From Pseudosulfitobacter pseudonitzschiae (lineage in GTDB: Bacteria; Pseudomonadota; Alphaproteobacteria; Rhodobacterales; Rhodobacteraceae): a DNA stretch of 64,000 nt. Shown piece after piece: positions 8,615 through 17,325 of the stretch. The DNA is taken from contig NZ_CP022415.1 of assembly GCF_002222635.1 (NCBI RefSeq), positions 1,488,001 to 1,552,000 of the forward strand. The letters run 5' to 3'. The notes beneath the pieces are model-generated. The model had not been told where the DNA came from. It saw only the letters and a list, made by a program, of their open reading frames with translations, and ran no database searches. How positions within the stretch are numbered: position 1 is the first letter of the stretch; each line of letters begins with the position of its first letter. Position numbers and translations under genes: made by a program.

Positions 8615-8980
8615 CTATCCAGCGACCATTTGCAGGGCTTTGATCAGCTTGGCCGGATCAAAGGGTTTAACGATCCAGCCTGTGGCCCCTGCATTGCGCG
8701 CCCGCGCCTTCAGTTCGGGTGCGGCTTCGGTCGTAAGCACCAGAATGGGCGTGGCGCGGTGTTTGGCCTGTCCGCGTACCGCGTCGATAAAGCCGAAACC
8801 GTCCATGCGAGGCATGTTGATGTCGGTGATGATCGCGTCGGGCGCGATGCCGTTCAGTACCTCGACACCGTGAATCCCGTCGTCGGCGGTGGTCACGGTA
8901 AAACCCGCAGGCTCCAGCGCCAGCCGGATCATGTCGCGCATGGTGCGGCTGTCATCAACGGCGAGAATATTCAGGCTCAT
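8615..8980 (-). CDS. cheY: CheY-type single-domain response regulator
   Basis: A 121-residue receiver with acidic pair AVDDSRTMR (D9, D10), phospho-acceptor D53 in AIITDINMPRMDG, threonine in VLTTEAAPE and lysine in WIVKPFDP. The ATPILVLTTE segment resembles classical motor-binding CheY proteins more closely than the second cheY of the operon does. It overlaps the STAS gene upstream by four bases and precedes cheA. This is the cheX-cheY-cheA order known from Caulobacter. Confidence 0.93.
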   Translation of the reverse strand: MSLNILAVDDSRTMRDMIRLALEPAGFTVTTADDGIHGVEVLNGIAPDAIITDINMPRMDGFGFIDAVRGQAKHRATPILVLTTEAAPELKARARNAGATGWIVKPFDPAKLIKALQMVAG

Positions 8981-9246
8981 CTGGCGACCTCGCAGATTTT
9001 TTCCGGTGTCATGCCCATGCAGTGAAGCTGGGCCAGCGCCTTGTCGGACACATTGACCATTTGCAGCCGGTTGCCCGCAGTTTTGGCCGCCGCAAGGACC
9101 ATTTGCAGGCCCAATGCGCCAAAATGGCCAACGTGCGCGGCATCAAGCACCAGCGTGTCACCGTCGGGCCGCGATTTCAGATTGGCCAGAACAGCGGGCA
9201 CGCTGGACAGGTCCAGCCTTGGCGGCAGGATGATGGGTTCAGCCAT
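8977..9246 (-). CDS. STAS-domain protein at the head of the che operon
   Basis: An 89-residue protein with a STAS fold: LPPRLDLSSVPAVLANL, then LVLDAAHVGHFGALGLQMVLAA. The serine that is phosphorylated in SpoIIAA-type anti-anti-sigma factors (D-S-S-G-L) is replaced in GALGL, so Ser-phosphorylation control is unlikely. Caulobacter has a protein of similar size and position called CheX, which is not related to the CheX phosphatase. It is the first gene of the operon and is translationally coupled to cheY. Its role is unknown. Confidence 0.75.
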   Translation of the reverse strand: MAEPIILPPRLDLSSVPAVLANLKSRPDGDTLVLDAAHVGHFGALGLQMVLAAAKTAGNRLQMVNVSDKALAQLHCMGMTPEKICEVAR

Positions 9247-9419
9247 GCGGCAGTCCTTTCTTGGGGGGAGGGTCGCAAATTCACAGTCTCGACAAGCCTC
9301 GTCAGCGGTTGCGGCCTGTCTAGCGGACGCAGCGTTAAGAACCGGTTACGGAATGTGGGGGATTTATGCCTGACGGGGCATCCGCCGTGGCAATGCACCG
9401 TGTCTGAACAGGCAACACC

Positions 9420-9450
9420 AAAAAAAACCCGGTGCGCAGGGCACACCGGG
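9420..9450 (-). terminator. Rho-independent terminator after the methyltransferase gene
   Basis: On the minus strand, CCCGGTG and CACCGGG form a 7-bp GC stem (9428-9434 with 9444-9450). Eight consecutive T follow directly. It lies 27 bp past the stop codon of the gene ending at 9477 and ends that operon before the che promoter region. Confidence 0.9.
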
Positions 9451-9476
9451 ACTATATCTGGACTATTTAAGAAAAC

Positions 9477-10559
9477 TTAGCCGCGGCGGCGGCGGCCACC
9501 TGTGCGGCCTTCGCGGCCACGGCCTTCTTGACCGACTTTGGGCGCCACTTTGTTAAAGCGGATCCAGTCGGTGCCATGCGGGTCGTTGTTGGTCAGGAAG
9601 TTGGCGGCACGGATGGCCTCCATTTCCTTGCCCGCGCGGGGCAGGGTGGACCCAAGCCCGAACATCTGCACAAAGGTCTCGTCGTCCATGTCTTCGGGCA
9701 GAATGATGCCCGAGGCCGCCACCTCGGCGCGCTTTTCCGCGATGCGCACAGGCCCGATGGGCAGGGCGATCGGGTTCATGATCGCACTTGTCATACCTGC
9801 GGCCATTGCCATCGGCAAAAACGCATTGTTGATGCCGTGACGGTTGGGCAAGCCAAAGCTGATGTTGGATGCCCCGCAAGTAGTGTTCACCCCAAGCTCT
9901 TCGCGCAGACGACGCACAAGGGTAAAGACCTGCAAACCCGCTGTAGCCATCGCACCAATGGGCATGACCAGCGGATCGACAACGATATCATAGGCCGGAA
10001 TGCCAAAATCGGCCGCACGTTGCACGATCTTTTTGGCAACTTCGAAACGCACATCGGGGTCTTCGGAAATGCCGGTGTCGTCATTAGAAATGGCCACCAC
10101 AGGCACGTTGTATTTCTTGACCAGCGGCAGCACCAATTCCAAACGCTCTTCCTCGCCGGTGACCGAATTCAGCAGCGGGCGGCCTTCGGCGGCGGCCAGA
10201 CCCTGTTCCAGCGCGCCGGGAACCGAGCTGTCGATGCACAGGGGCACGTCGACAATGGCCTGCACCCGTTCCACCAATGCTTTCATCAGCATCGGTTCGA
10301 CAAAGTTGTTGTCCGCATAGCGGGGGTCTTCGGCCATCTTGTTCGAGAACACAGCGCCCGAGTTTACGTCAAGAATGGTGGCACCGGCAGCCACCTGCGC
10401 CAGCGCGTCGGCCTCGACGCGGCTGAAATCATCGCGCTCCAGTTCTTCGGCCAGGATCTTGCGGCCGGTGGGGTTGATGCGTTCACCGATCACGCAGAAC
10501 GGTTGGTCAAAGCCGATGATCGCGGTCTTGGTTTTGGATTCAACGATGGTGCGTGTCAT
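9477..10559 (-). CDS. Methyltetrahydrofolate:corrinoid methyltransferase, pterin-binding TIM barrel
   Basis: A 360-residue pterin-binding protein of the DHPS/AcsE/MetH-folate-module superfamily. Diagnostic segments are FCVIGERINPTGRK, GATILDVNSGAVF, VPLCIDSSVPGALEQGL, PLLNSVTGEE and TTCGASNISFGLPNRHGIN. It would pass the methyl group of 5-methyl-THF to a corrinoid protein. It has no homocysteine- or B12-binding domain of its own. Rhodobacteraceae are known to split methionine synthase into separate proteins, so this may be the folate module; a role with another methyltransferase is possible. The last 20 residues are Arg/Gly-rich. The start at 10559 follows GAAGGACC; an in-frame start 54 bp upstream overlaps the preceding gene. 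Confidence 0.85.
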   Translation of the reverse strand: MTRTIVESKTKTAIIGFDQPFCVIGERINPTGRKILAEELERDDFSRVEADALAQVAAGATILDVNSGAVFSNKMAEDPRYADNNFVEPMLMKALVERVQAIVDVPLCIDSSVPGALEQGLAAAEGRPLLNSVTGEEERLELVLPLVKKYNVPVVAISNDDTGISEDPDVRFEVAKKIVQRAADFGIPAYDIVVDPLVMPIGAMATAGLQVFTLVRRLREELGVNTTCGASNISFGLPNRHGINNAFLPMAMAAGMTSAIMNPIALPIGPVRIAEKRAEVAASGIILPEDMDDETFVQMFGLGSTLPRAGKEMEAIRAANFLTNNDPHGTDWIRFNKVAPKVGQEGRGREGRTGGRRRRG

Positions 10560-10572
10560 GGGTGTCGGTCCT

Positions 10573-11502
10573 TCAGGCGTTGGCCGGTTGGGCAGCAGCG
10601 CCGCCGTTTTCAATGGCCCAATGGGCGTTGGTTTTGATACCGCCCAGCGGGAAGAAGTGTACGTTTGTCACGTTAAAGTCGGGATTGGCAGCCTTGTGCG
10701 CCGCCAGTTCCGAAATGACGTCCGCAGGCTCAAAGGGCAGCAGCAGCTTGGTCACGTCCTTGGCGCGGCGTTGCAGCACGCGCAAAGATGCGCCCACACC
10801 GCAAGCGACGGCAAATTTGATCATGGTTTGCAGCTTGGCAGGGCCAGCGATCCCTATGTGGATGGGCAGGTCGATTCCTGCGGCCTTGATGGTGTCGGCC
10901 CACTCGATGATCGGCTGCGCCTCGAAGGCGAACTGGGTGGCCAGTGCCATTTGCGCATCGGTTCGGTTCGAAAAATCCTGTTTCCAGCGCAGCGCATCGG
11001 CCACGTTGATGCCACGGCCATCGGGGTCGATGTCCTTGTTGCCCTCGGGGTGGCCGGCAACGTGCAAGCGCACGAACCCCGCCTTGTCAAAGGCACCGGT
11101 TTCCAGCAACTGCATCGAACTGTCAAAATCGCCGTGCGGCGTGGTCACGCCACCTGCCAGCAGCAGAGCCTGTTTCACGTCCGCCTCGCCCTGATAGCGG
11201 GCAATCCAGTCGTCCAGCATGGCACCGTTATGGATGATGCGCGCAGGAAAGTGCGGCATAACCGGAAAACCGTCCGCATTCAGACGTTTCGCCGTGGCAA
11301 CCATATCCTCAATCGGGGTGCCCTCGATGTGGGCGATGTAGACGCGGGTACCTGCAGGCAACAGATCGCGGAAATTCTCGACCTTTTCGGCGGTGCGCGG
11401 CATCACTTCGATCGAATAGCCCTGCAGGAAGCTTTCGACTTCGGCAGAGATGCGGCCCGCAACCGGACCCTCGGAGGATTTTTTAAAGTTTAGAAGTGCC
11501 AT
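10573..11502 (-). CDS. Methylenetetrahydrofolate reductase family protein (MetF-like)
   Basis: A 309-residue TIM-barrel protein. SIEVMPRTAEKVENF, VYIAHIEGTPIEDMVATAKRL, FPVMPHFPARII, LLLAGGVTTPHGDFDSSMQLL and VAGHPEGNKDI match the flavin- and folate-binding core of MetF. It should reduce 5,10-methylene-THF to 5-methyl-THF, the methyl donor of the next gene 13 bp downstream. The two genes therefore form a short methyl-delivery operon. The chain is divergent from enteric MetF. Confidence 0.85.
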   Translation of the reverse strand: MALLNFKKSSEGPVAGRISAEVESFLQGYSIEVMPRTAEKVENFRDLLPAGTRVYIAHIEGTPIEDMVATAKRLNADGFPVMPHFPARIIHNGAMLDDWIARYQGEADVKQALLLAGGVTTPHGDFDSSMQLLETGAFDKAGFVRLHVAGHPEGNKDIDPDGRGINVADALRWKQDFSNRTDAQMALATQFAFEAQPIIEWADTIKAAGIDLPIHIGIAGPAKLQTMIKFAVACGVGASLRVLQRRAKDVTKLLLPFEPADVISELAAHKAANPDFNVTNVHFFPLGGIKTNAHWAIENGGAAAQPANA

Positions 11503-11536
11503 GACGGGAAACCCTTTGAACAGGCGGTGGCGGGGC

Positions 11537-11833
11537 TCAGGCCCAACCTTCGTTGTCGATCAGCGCCTTAATCCGCGCGGTGTCGTATTCGGTGTCGAGG
11601 CGGGTGGCCTCGGCTTCGGCAATCTGGACGGGGTCGCCTTCGATATTGTGGGCCACGGCCTTGCGCCACTCGGCCAGATAGGCATCGGCGTCGCGGGCAT
11701 TTACCTTCATCGCGGCGCGGTCGATGGCCTGTTCGAACCGTTCGGGCAACTGTCGCTTGGAACCGCTGCGGCCTTTGCCCACGATCACCTGCGCAGGAAT
11801 GTCTCTCCAGTATACGATTGTCACATCAGGCAT
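11537..11833 (-). CDS. Small conserved protein annotated as virulence-factor domain
   Basis: A 98-residue soluble protein with conserved opening MPDVTIVYWRDIPAQVIVGK and a C-terminal half rich in charged helices. It resembles a family labelled virulence factor in databases, a name without experimental support that I know of. The ATG at 11833 follows GAGGAA; a longer frame upstream lacks a site. It is the first gene of the one-carbon operon, 34 bp before the MetF-like gene, so a role in folate or corrinoid methyl transfer is a reasonable guess. Confidence 0.75.
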   Translation of the reverse strand: MPDVTIVYWRDIPAQVIVGKGRSGSKRQLPERFEQAIDRAAMKVNARDADAYLAEWRKAVAHNIEGDPVQIAEAEATRLDTEYDTARIKALIDNEGWA

Positions 11834-12088
11834 CTCTGATTCCTCTTGCACGATTTTGCCCTGTCTAAGGCACGCGGTCAGATCGCCGGTGGCGTTTTTC
11901 GACGCAAAGCACTCTTTCCGCGACCCTTTGCACAGCGACGCACGAATGGACAGCAAGCGGCATCACCACTGGCAGGGCGTTTACGCCCTCGCAGACCGCT
12001 TGAGAGGCCTTTGCCACTGAAAGGTGGCCTTGCGCGGGGTGCGTCAAAAGCCTATCGTTTATTCAACTCGTTATGAAAGGCGCATACA

Positions 12089-13201
12089 ATGGCGCCAAAG
12101 CGTCCCAAAGGTGCGGGCGCGCTCGAACAACCGGCTCTGAGCCCCGTGCCTCAGTCCGGATCACGTGAGCTTTATGCCGCGCTCGATCTGGGCACGAACA
12201 GTTGTCGTATGCTGATTGCCCAACCCAAGGGAACGGGCTTTCATGTGATCGACAGTTTCTCCAAATCCGTCCAGCTGGGTGCGGGTCTGGAACGAACCGG
12301 GCGTTTGTCGCGCGGATCAATGGCGCGCACCATTCAGGCGTTGCGCATCTGCCAGCAAAAGCTGCGCCAGCACAAGGTGCGGCGTATGAAACTGGTCGCA
12401 ACCGAAGCCTGTCGGCGCGCGGTAAATGCGCAGGAATTCATCCAGCGGGTCCATCGTGAGACCGGATTGCGGCTGGACATCATCCAGCCCGAGGAAGAAG
12501 CGCGGCTGGCCGTGATCTCTTGCGCCCCTCTGGTCAATCGCAAGACCCAGAACCTGTTGGTGGTGGACATCGGGGGCGGGTCGACCGAGTTGGTGTGGAT
12601 CGACATTTCCAAGGTACCCAAGAACGATCGCCCGCAGGCGATCATGCGGCTGCACAGCGGTTTCAACACGGCGGCCGTCAAAAACGTACCACAGGCTCGC
12701 GTGGTTGACTGGATCAGCGTGCCATTGGGCGTGGCCACATTGCGCGACCAGTTCAACGATGTCGAAGACGACGCCGCGCGCTTTGCGCTGATGAGCTGGT
12801 TTTTTGAAGAGAACCTTGCGGATTTTGCACCCTACCATGACACCAAAGTACACGAGAAATTCCAGATCGTCGGCACCTCTGGCACCGTGACCACGGTTGC
12901 GGCGTCGCATCTGGGGCTGAAACGCTATGATCGCACGCGGGTGGACGGGTTGCGCATGTCATCCGAGCAGATCGACAAGGTGATCCGGAGCTATCTGGAC
13001 ATGGGGCCGGGGGGGCGTCGGGCCGATCCGCGTATCGGGCAGGACCGGCAGGCGCTGATCATGTCGGGGGCCGCGATCTTGCAGGCGTTGATGCGCTGCT
13101 GGCCCACCGACCGGCTGAGCGTGGCCGACCGTGGCCTGCGCGAGGGGCTGCTTTATGCGCAAATGAGTGCGGATGGCGTGCTGGGCGACGGGGTGCTTTA
13201 G
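12089..13201 (+). CDS. ppx: Ppx/GppA-family phosphatase (exopolyphosphatase-like)
   Basis: A 370-residue member of the ASKHA fold that hydrolyses polyphosphate and/or pppGpp. The first phosphate-binding loop is [14 protein letters not shown], the second is [17 protein letters not shown], and [12 protein letters not shown] lies in the third. The EEEARLAV segment is also typical. It is the short alphaproteobacterial form without the C-terminal HD-like domain of E. coli Ppx (about 510 residues), so polyphosphate and pppGpp activity cannot be told apart. It precedes rlmE by 130 bp on the same strand. Confidence 0.88.
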   Translation: MAPKRPKGAGALEQPALSPVPQSGSRELYAALDLGTNSCRMLIAQPKGTGFHVIDSFSKSVQLGAGLERTGRLSRGSMARTIQALRICQQKLRQHKVRRMKLVATEACRRAVNAQEFIQRVHRETGLRLDIIQPEEEARLAVISCAPLVNRKTQNLLVVDIGGGSTELVWIDISKVPKNDRPQAIMRLHSGFNTAAVKNVPQARVVDWISVPLGVATLRDQFNDVEDDAARFALMSWFFEENLADFAPYHDTKVHEKFQIVGTSGTVTTVAASHLGLKRYDRTRVDGLRMSSEQIDKVIRSYLDMGPGGRRADPRIGQDRQALIMSGAAILQALMRCWPTDRLSVADRGLREGLLYAQMSADGVLGDGVL

Positions 13202-13331
13202 GGGATTGTATACCCCGTGTTCTACGGACTCTATCCAAGGATTATTTGAACCGCAGAACAGGGATCGTGTACCATCGCTTGAAGCGGTGCGCCCAAGCGC
13301 GTATCTGGTCGGCAACGAAAGGCGGATTTCC

Positions 13332-14048
13332 GTGGCAAAAACACCTGATGGCAAGAATACCTCTGGACGCGGACAGCGCGAACTGACCGTCAAGGTCAAG
13401 ACCGCGCGCGGGCGCACCACCAGCTCGACCCGTTGGTTGCAGCGCCAGTTGAACGACCCTTATGTCAAACGCGCGCAGGCCGAGGGCTATCGCGGGCGGG
13501 CGGCGTTCAAGATCATGGAACTGGACGACAAGTACCGCTTTCTGGTGCCCGGCGCGCGCGTGGTCGATCTGGGGGCTGCTCCGGGCGGGTGGTGTCAGGT
13601 TGCGGTAAAGCGCGTCAATGCGCTGAATGAACGGTCAGGCAAATCCGTAGGCACCATTCTGGGCGTTGATCTGCAAGAGATGGACCCGATCGCGGGCTGC
13701 GAATTGCATGTTCTTGATTTCATGGAAGACGATGCCGATCTGGTGGTCAAGGAATGGCTGGGCGGCAAGGCAGACGTGGTGATGTCGGATATGGCGGCAT
13801 CCAGTTCCGGCCACAAACAGACCGATCACCTGCGCATCATTGCGCTGTGCGAAGCGGCGGCCTATTTCGCCTTTGACGTGCTGGAAGTAGGCGGCACATT
13901 TGTCGCCAAGGTTCTGGCAGGCGGTGCCGAAGGTGATCTGCAAAAGCTGCTGAAACAACGCTTTGACAAGGTCGCCAACATCAAGCCACCTGCATCGCGC
14001 GCTGACAGTTCCGAAAAATTCGTGGTCGCCACCGGTTTTCGCGGCTGA
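13332..14048 (+). CDS. rlmE: RlmE, 23S rRNA (uridine-2'-O-)-methyltransferase
   Basis: A 238-residue RrmJ/FtsJ-fold enzyme that methylates the 2'-OH of U2552 (E. coli numbering) in 23S rRNA. The SAM motif is [15 protein letters not shown]. The catalytic K-D-K-E tetrad can be placed in [25 protein letters not shown] and SSEKFVV. The start is GTG at 13332, after GAAAGGCGG at good spacing; the open frame before it has no site. The N-terminal 40 residues are basic, as usual for contact with the 50S subunit. Confidence 0.93.
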   Translation: MAKTPDGKNTSGRGQRELTVKVKTARGRTTSSTRWLQRQLNDPYVKRAQAEGYRGRAAFKIMELDDKYRFLVPGARVVDLGAAPGGWCQVAVKRVNALNERSGKSVGTILGVDLQEMDPIAGCELHVLDFMEDDADLVVKEWLGGKADVVMSDMAASSSGHKQTDHLRIIALCEAAAYFAFDVLEVGGTFVAKVLAGGAEGDLQKLLKQRFDKVANIKPPASRADSSEKFVVATGFRG

Positions 14049-14137
14049 TCCGGACGCGGCCACACGAAATCTTAAGTGGTGGATGGTCTGATGGCTGCGA
14101 TCCCCTGACGGGGCACGGGCCGCAAAGGACACATGCC

Positions 14138-14571
14138 ATGTTCAAACCGCTTTCAGACCCGACGCTGGCCAGTTGGTCGGGTCAGCCTGCGCTAAGTGCA
14201 CGGCACAACGCTGCAATGGCACGATTTGCCCGGCGGATACTGACAAGGCGTCTGATTTGCCATAATGTGATCGCGGCGGTGCAAATCTGCAATCAGGGTG
14301 GCACATGGGCCAACCTGCCGCAGCCGCCCCAAGACAGCGCAACACCGCGTATATACGCCTGCTGAAAAAGCTGCGTTCGGTGCTGGCTGGCACGCGCGCA
14401 CGGATCGTGGGGTTAAGCGTGTTGGACCAGAACGGGCAGATCGTGGGCACGGCGCGGAAGGCACCCGATGATGTGGCCCATCACGCCCATATCTCGCTGA
14501 GTTTGACAGATCCGGTTAGCGGCACTGTGATCGGGGCCGCGGTTTTTGAACTGGATGCGGCGCAGCTCTGA
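14138..14571 (+). pseudogene. Frameshifted relative of the PDC-like gene at 14969
   Basis: Two overlapping frames together resemble the downstream periplasmic protein. The first (14138-14365) starts after AAAGGA and contains NVIAAVQICNQGG, comparable to DVVAAITAKNAQTG. The second (14305-14571) contains VGLSVLDQNGQIVG and ISLSLTDPVSGTVIG, comparable to TEIFVMDSQGLNVA and VSLTDPATGALIG. The switch from the first to the second frame needs a -1 (or +2) shift in the 61-base overlap, where no classical slippery heptamer was found. The second frame also lacks about 25 residues of the PDC core. A decayed duplicate is the simplest reading; a short functional 88-residue protein from 14305 is the alternative. 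Confidence 0.5.
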
Positions 14572-14754
14572 TCAGTCGGGGCGCGCAAAAGACCTTTGGG
14601 CCATAGATTTGATCTGCTCGGCCTCATCGGCGCTGATTTTCCGGATCGCAAACCCTTTGACGCGGGCGACCGTCGTATCGGCGCGATTTTTCTGACGCAA
14701 CAGTTCGAACAACCGCATGTGCCGTGGTTCTATGGTCTGGGTCATATATGACAT
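14572..14754 (-). CDS. Small protein of 60 residues, unknown function
   Basis: A short basic, helical protein (MSYMTQTIEPRHMRLFELLR at the start, KISADEAEQIKSMAQRSF near the end). It follows a good AAGGAA ribosome-binding site. Its stop codon abuts that of the frameshifted gene on the other strand. There is no signal peptide or membrane segment. I do not recognise a family; the clear start site and compact convergent arrangement argue that it is real. Confidence 0.5.
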   Translation of the reverse strand: MSYMTQTIEPRHMRLFELLRQKNRADTTVARVKGFAIRKISADEAEQIKSMAQRSFARPD

Positions 14755-14968
14755 GGGCCGTTTCCTTGTGACACGCCGAGCCTATGCAGCGCGATTGCAA
14801 CCGTTTGTGCGCGAGATTTGCGGCACCGGCGCGGCATGAAGCGGACATCAATGGGGAAATCACGATAAATTCTAAAGATATTTCTGGTGGATCAGGGTCG
14901 TGGCTAACGCGGGATTAAGGCAGTGCGTCTAGGCCCAATGGGTCACATTTTCCAACAGGAGACTTCCG

Positions 14969-15544
14969 ATGATCAAACATTTGACAATCGCCGCCTTTGC
15001 TCTTGGCATGTTCACCGCCCCGCTGGCCGCCGCCGAGCCCGCAGATGCAATGACGCAATATGTCACCGAAAAAGTGGTGGCATGGCTGCAAACTGATGAT
15101 GTTGTTGCGGCGATTACCGCCAAGAACGCGCAGACAGGCGCCCTGACCGTGCAAGAGGTCGACGATCTAGACAGGGACTGGCGCGCGCAAGTAGGGCAGG
15201 CAGACAAGCCGCTGATTTTGTCGGTGCTCGACACGCCTTTGTCGGCATCCCTGGCTGATCACGTCGCAGGCTCGGGGGGCATGATCACCGAGATTTTCGT
15301 AATGGACTCCCAAGGGCTGAATGTCGCGGCCAGCGCGGTCACCTCGGATTACTGGCAGGGCGACGAGGCCAAGTTCCAGCAAACCTTTGACGTGGGACCC
15401 GGCGCGGTACATGTCAGCGAGGTCGAGCTTGATGAAAGCACGCAAACCTATCAGGCGCAGGTATCGGTCAGCCTGACCGACCCGGCGACAGGGGCGCTGA
15501 TCGGGGCCGTGACATTTGGGTTGAACGCGCAGGCATTTTTCTAG
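14969..15544 (+). CDS. Periplasmic PDC/Cache-like sensor-domain protein
   Basis: A 191-residue protein with a signal peptide (MIKHLTIAAFALGMFTAPLA, cleaved near AAA-E) and one extracytoplasmic domain. The FVMDSQGLNVAAS stretch, then TSDYWQGDEAKFQ and VSLTDPATGALIGAVTFGLN, resemble the ligand-binding half of PDC/Cache sensors. No kinase, MCP or other signalling domain is attached, so it may act as a soluble binding partner. CAGGAG precedes the ATG. A damaged relative lies 400 bp upstream. Confidence 0.72.
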   Translation: MIKHLTIAAFALGMFTAPLAAAEPADAMTQYVTEKVVAWLQTDDVVAAITAKNAQTGALTVQEVDDLDRDWRAQVGQADKPLILSVLDTPLSASLADHVAGSGGMITEIFVMDSQGLNVAASAVTSDYWQGDEAKFQQTFDVGPGAVHVSEVELDESTQTYQAQVSVSLTDPATGALIGAVTFGLNAQAFF

Positions 15545-15547
15545 GGA

Positions 15548-16435
15548 TCATTGCGTGCCCTCACGCATGTCAAAGGCCTGTGCCGTGGTATAAAACGCCT
15601 CGATGATCGGGTTGCGCGTTTCTTTCAGGCTGAACACCGTCTCGTGCGTGGCGAGGCCGCGCATCTCGACGATCGGCAACCGTGCAACCCCGTCGGTGCG
15701 GCTGGTGCTGGCGCGCCACATAAAACCGACGCCCAGTCCATTCACCACCGCCTCGTAAAGCCCGTCGCGTGCATCAAGCGTCAAAAAGGGCTGTGGCGTC
15801 AGATTGGCGCGGGCAAACATGCGCTCTACAGCCCGCTGGGTTGACGATCCAGAGGCGCGAAAGATCAGGTGTTCGCGCGAAAGCTCTTCCACCGTGACTT
15901 CGGTTGCCTGCGCCAGCGGGTGGCCTGCGGGGGCAATGGCAATGACCTCGGAATAGGCCAGTTGTTCGCGCCGGAACCGCGGATCGTTCGGCACATCGGG
16001 TAAAACCCCGATGTCGCACTCGTGGGTCAGCACTGCACGGGCAATCTTTTGATGCGAGCCGGTTTCGACATCCAGTGTCACGCCCGGATAGGCGCGGTGA
16101 AAGGCGGCGATCACTGCCATTCCCGGCATTGCATTGCCCAGACCGATGGCAATCCGTCCTTCGCGCAGGGATGACCGGCTGCGCAGCAACCGTTCGGCCA
16201 CGTCGCGGGCCTCGGCGGCGCGTTCGGCCAGATCGCACAGCTTCAGACACAACGTTGTCGGAACCAGCTGACCTGATTCCCGCATGAACAGCCGCACCCC
16301 GAATTCCGCCTCCAATGCGCGCACTTGCCCCGAAACATTGGGCTGCGTGACACCCAACAGACGGGCTGCCCCGGCGTAAGAGCCGCCCTCGGCCACGGCG
16401 CGGATGGCGTTCAAACGGGAAGTGCTGATTGTCAT
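15548..16435 (-). CDS. LysR-family transcriptional regulator
   Basis: A 295-residue regulator with an N-terminal winged helix (RLNAIRAVAEGGSYAGAARL, then LGVTQPNVSGQVRALEAEFG) and a C-terminal periplasmic-binding-like effector domain. A TTG at 16450 is in frame, but the ATG at 16435 gives the usual LysR N-terminus. It is divergent from the phosphatase/ABC operon, the classical arrangement for a LysR activator of its neighbour, so it probably controls that operon. Confidence 0.9.
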   Translation of the reverse strand: MTISTSRLNAIRAVAEGGSYAGAARLLGVTQPNVSGQVRALEAEFGVRLFMRESGQLVPTTLCLKLCDLAERAAEARDVAERLLRSRSSLREGRIAIGLGNAMPGMAVIAAFHRAYPGVTLDVETGSHQKIARAVLTHECDIGVLPDVPNDPRFRREQLAYSEVIAIAPAGHPLAQATEVTVEELSREHLIFRASGSSTQRAVERMFARANLTPQPFLTLDARDGLYEAVVNGLGVGFMWRASTSRTDGVARLPIVEMRGLATHETVFSLKETRNPIIEAFYTTAQAFDMREGTQ

Positions 16436-16458
16436 TTCCGGAGAATCCAAATGGCGGC

Positions 16459-16488
16459 TTTGCTTTACCCATAGTCTAGGTTTGCTTT
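16459..16488. promoter_or_regulatory. Direct repeats in the LysR/phosphatase divergent promoter
   Basis: TTTGCTTT occurs twice, at 16459-16466 and 16481-16488, exactly 22 bp apart (two helical turns), in the intergenic region between the LysR gene and the operon it faces. Same-face spacing suits a dimeric regulator. No clear T-N11-A palindrome was found at this spot. Confidence 0.35.
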
Positions 16489-16569
16489 GTTACAGGAACA
16501 TCACACTGCACCGTCATGTGTCGCGGCAGAAGCGGGGCCAACGCCCTGCACATGCCGGGAGACAGCCCC

Positions 16570-17325
16570 TTGGACGTTGCGTCGAACCTTATTTCTCTGG
16601 CCCAAAGCCACTCCAAGCTCGACGCACGTGTCGTCGCGCAGGCGAAACTGGTTCTATGTGACCTCGACGGTTGCCTGATCGCAGAAGGGCGCGCCTTTGC
16701 CGATACGGCGGATTTTGTCGCGGGCTGCGGCGCGCGGCTGTGGATCGTCTCGAATGCCTCAGACACCACGGCTGCGGACATGTCGTTGCGTCTGGCAAAC
16801 CTTGGCATCCACGTCCCCGCCGAGCGTATCCTGCTGGCCGGTGAAATCATGCTGGATTACGTGGCCAACGTCGAACAGATCCGCCACATGCGCCTGTTTG
16901 CACCCGCCGCGCTGATCGAAAGCGCCAAAGCATTGGGGGTCGACCCCGCTGCGGAGGTCCCCCAAGCGGTCCTGCTGTGCCGTGACCCCGCTGTGACCGT
17001 CGACACTTTGGGCCAAATTCTGGCGCTGGTCGGGCAGGGCGCGCCGCTGTGGGTGGCCAACGAAGACCTGTCACATCCCGGTCATGATACCCAGCCCGTG
17101 GCTGAAACCGGTGCCTTGCTGGCTGCGTTGCGCGCGATCCGGCCCGCGTTGGTCTGGCGCAGTCTGGGCAAGCCCGATCCGACGATGCTGACAATGGCGC
17201 TGGCACGCAGCGGTCTGGGCGCGGCCGATGCAATCTTTGTGGGCGACAACGCCCTGACCGACGGGCGCGCCGCGGCCGCCCTTGGCATGTCCTTCATTCA
17301 TATCCAAAGGAGCATCTCGCGATGA
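16570..17325 (+). CDS. HAD-superfamily phosphatase (class IIA, NagD-like)
   Basis: A cytoplasmic HAD hydrolase of about 251 residues. Motifs are LCDLDGCLI (nucleophile and acid aspartates), IVSNASDTTA (motif II), SLGKPDPTML (motif III lysine) and FVGDNALTDG (motif IV). The NagD-type cap lies between motifs II and III. A TTG start at 16570 follows GGGAGA at ideal spacing; ATGs at 16552 and 16516 are in frame but have weaker sites. It overlaps the first permease gene (ATGA). Its place at the head of an ABC operon suggests it removes phosphate from an imported compound or its breakdown product. Confidence 0.87.
   Translation: MDVASNLISLAQSHSKLDARVVAQAKLVLCDLDGCLIAEGRAFADTADFVAGCGARLWIVSNASDTTAADMSLRLANLGIHVPAERILLAGEIMLDYVANVEQIRHMRLFAPAALIESAKALGVDPAAEVPQAVLLCRDPAVTVDTLGQILALVGQGAPLWVANEDLSHPGHDTQPVAETGALLAALRAIRPALVWRSLGKPDPTMLTMALARSGLGAADAIFVGDNALTDGRAAAALGMSFIHIQRSISR

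Noticed and set aside
13167-13331. N-terminal extension of rlmE from the ATG at 13167
   Set aside because: It overlaps the end of the ppx gene and lacks family similarity; the GTG at 13332 has a good ribosome-binding site.
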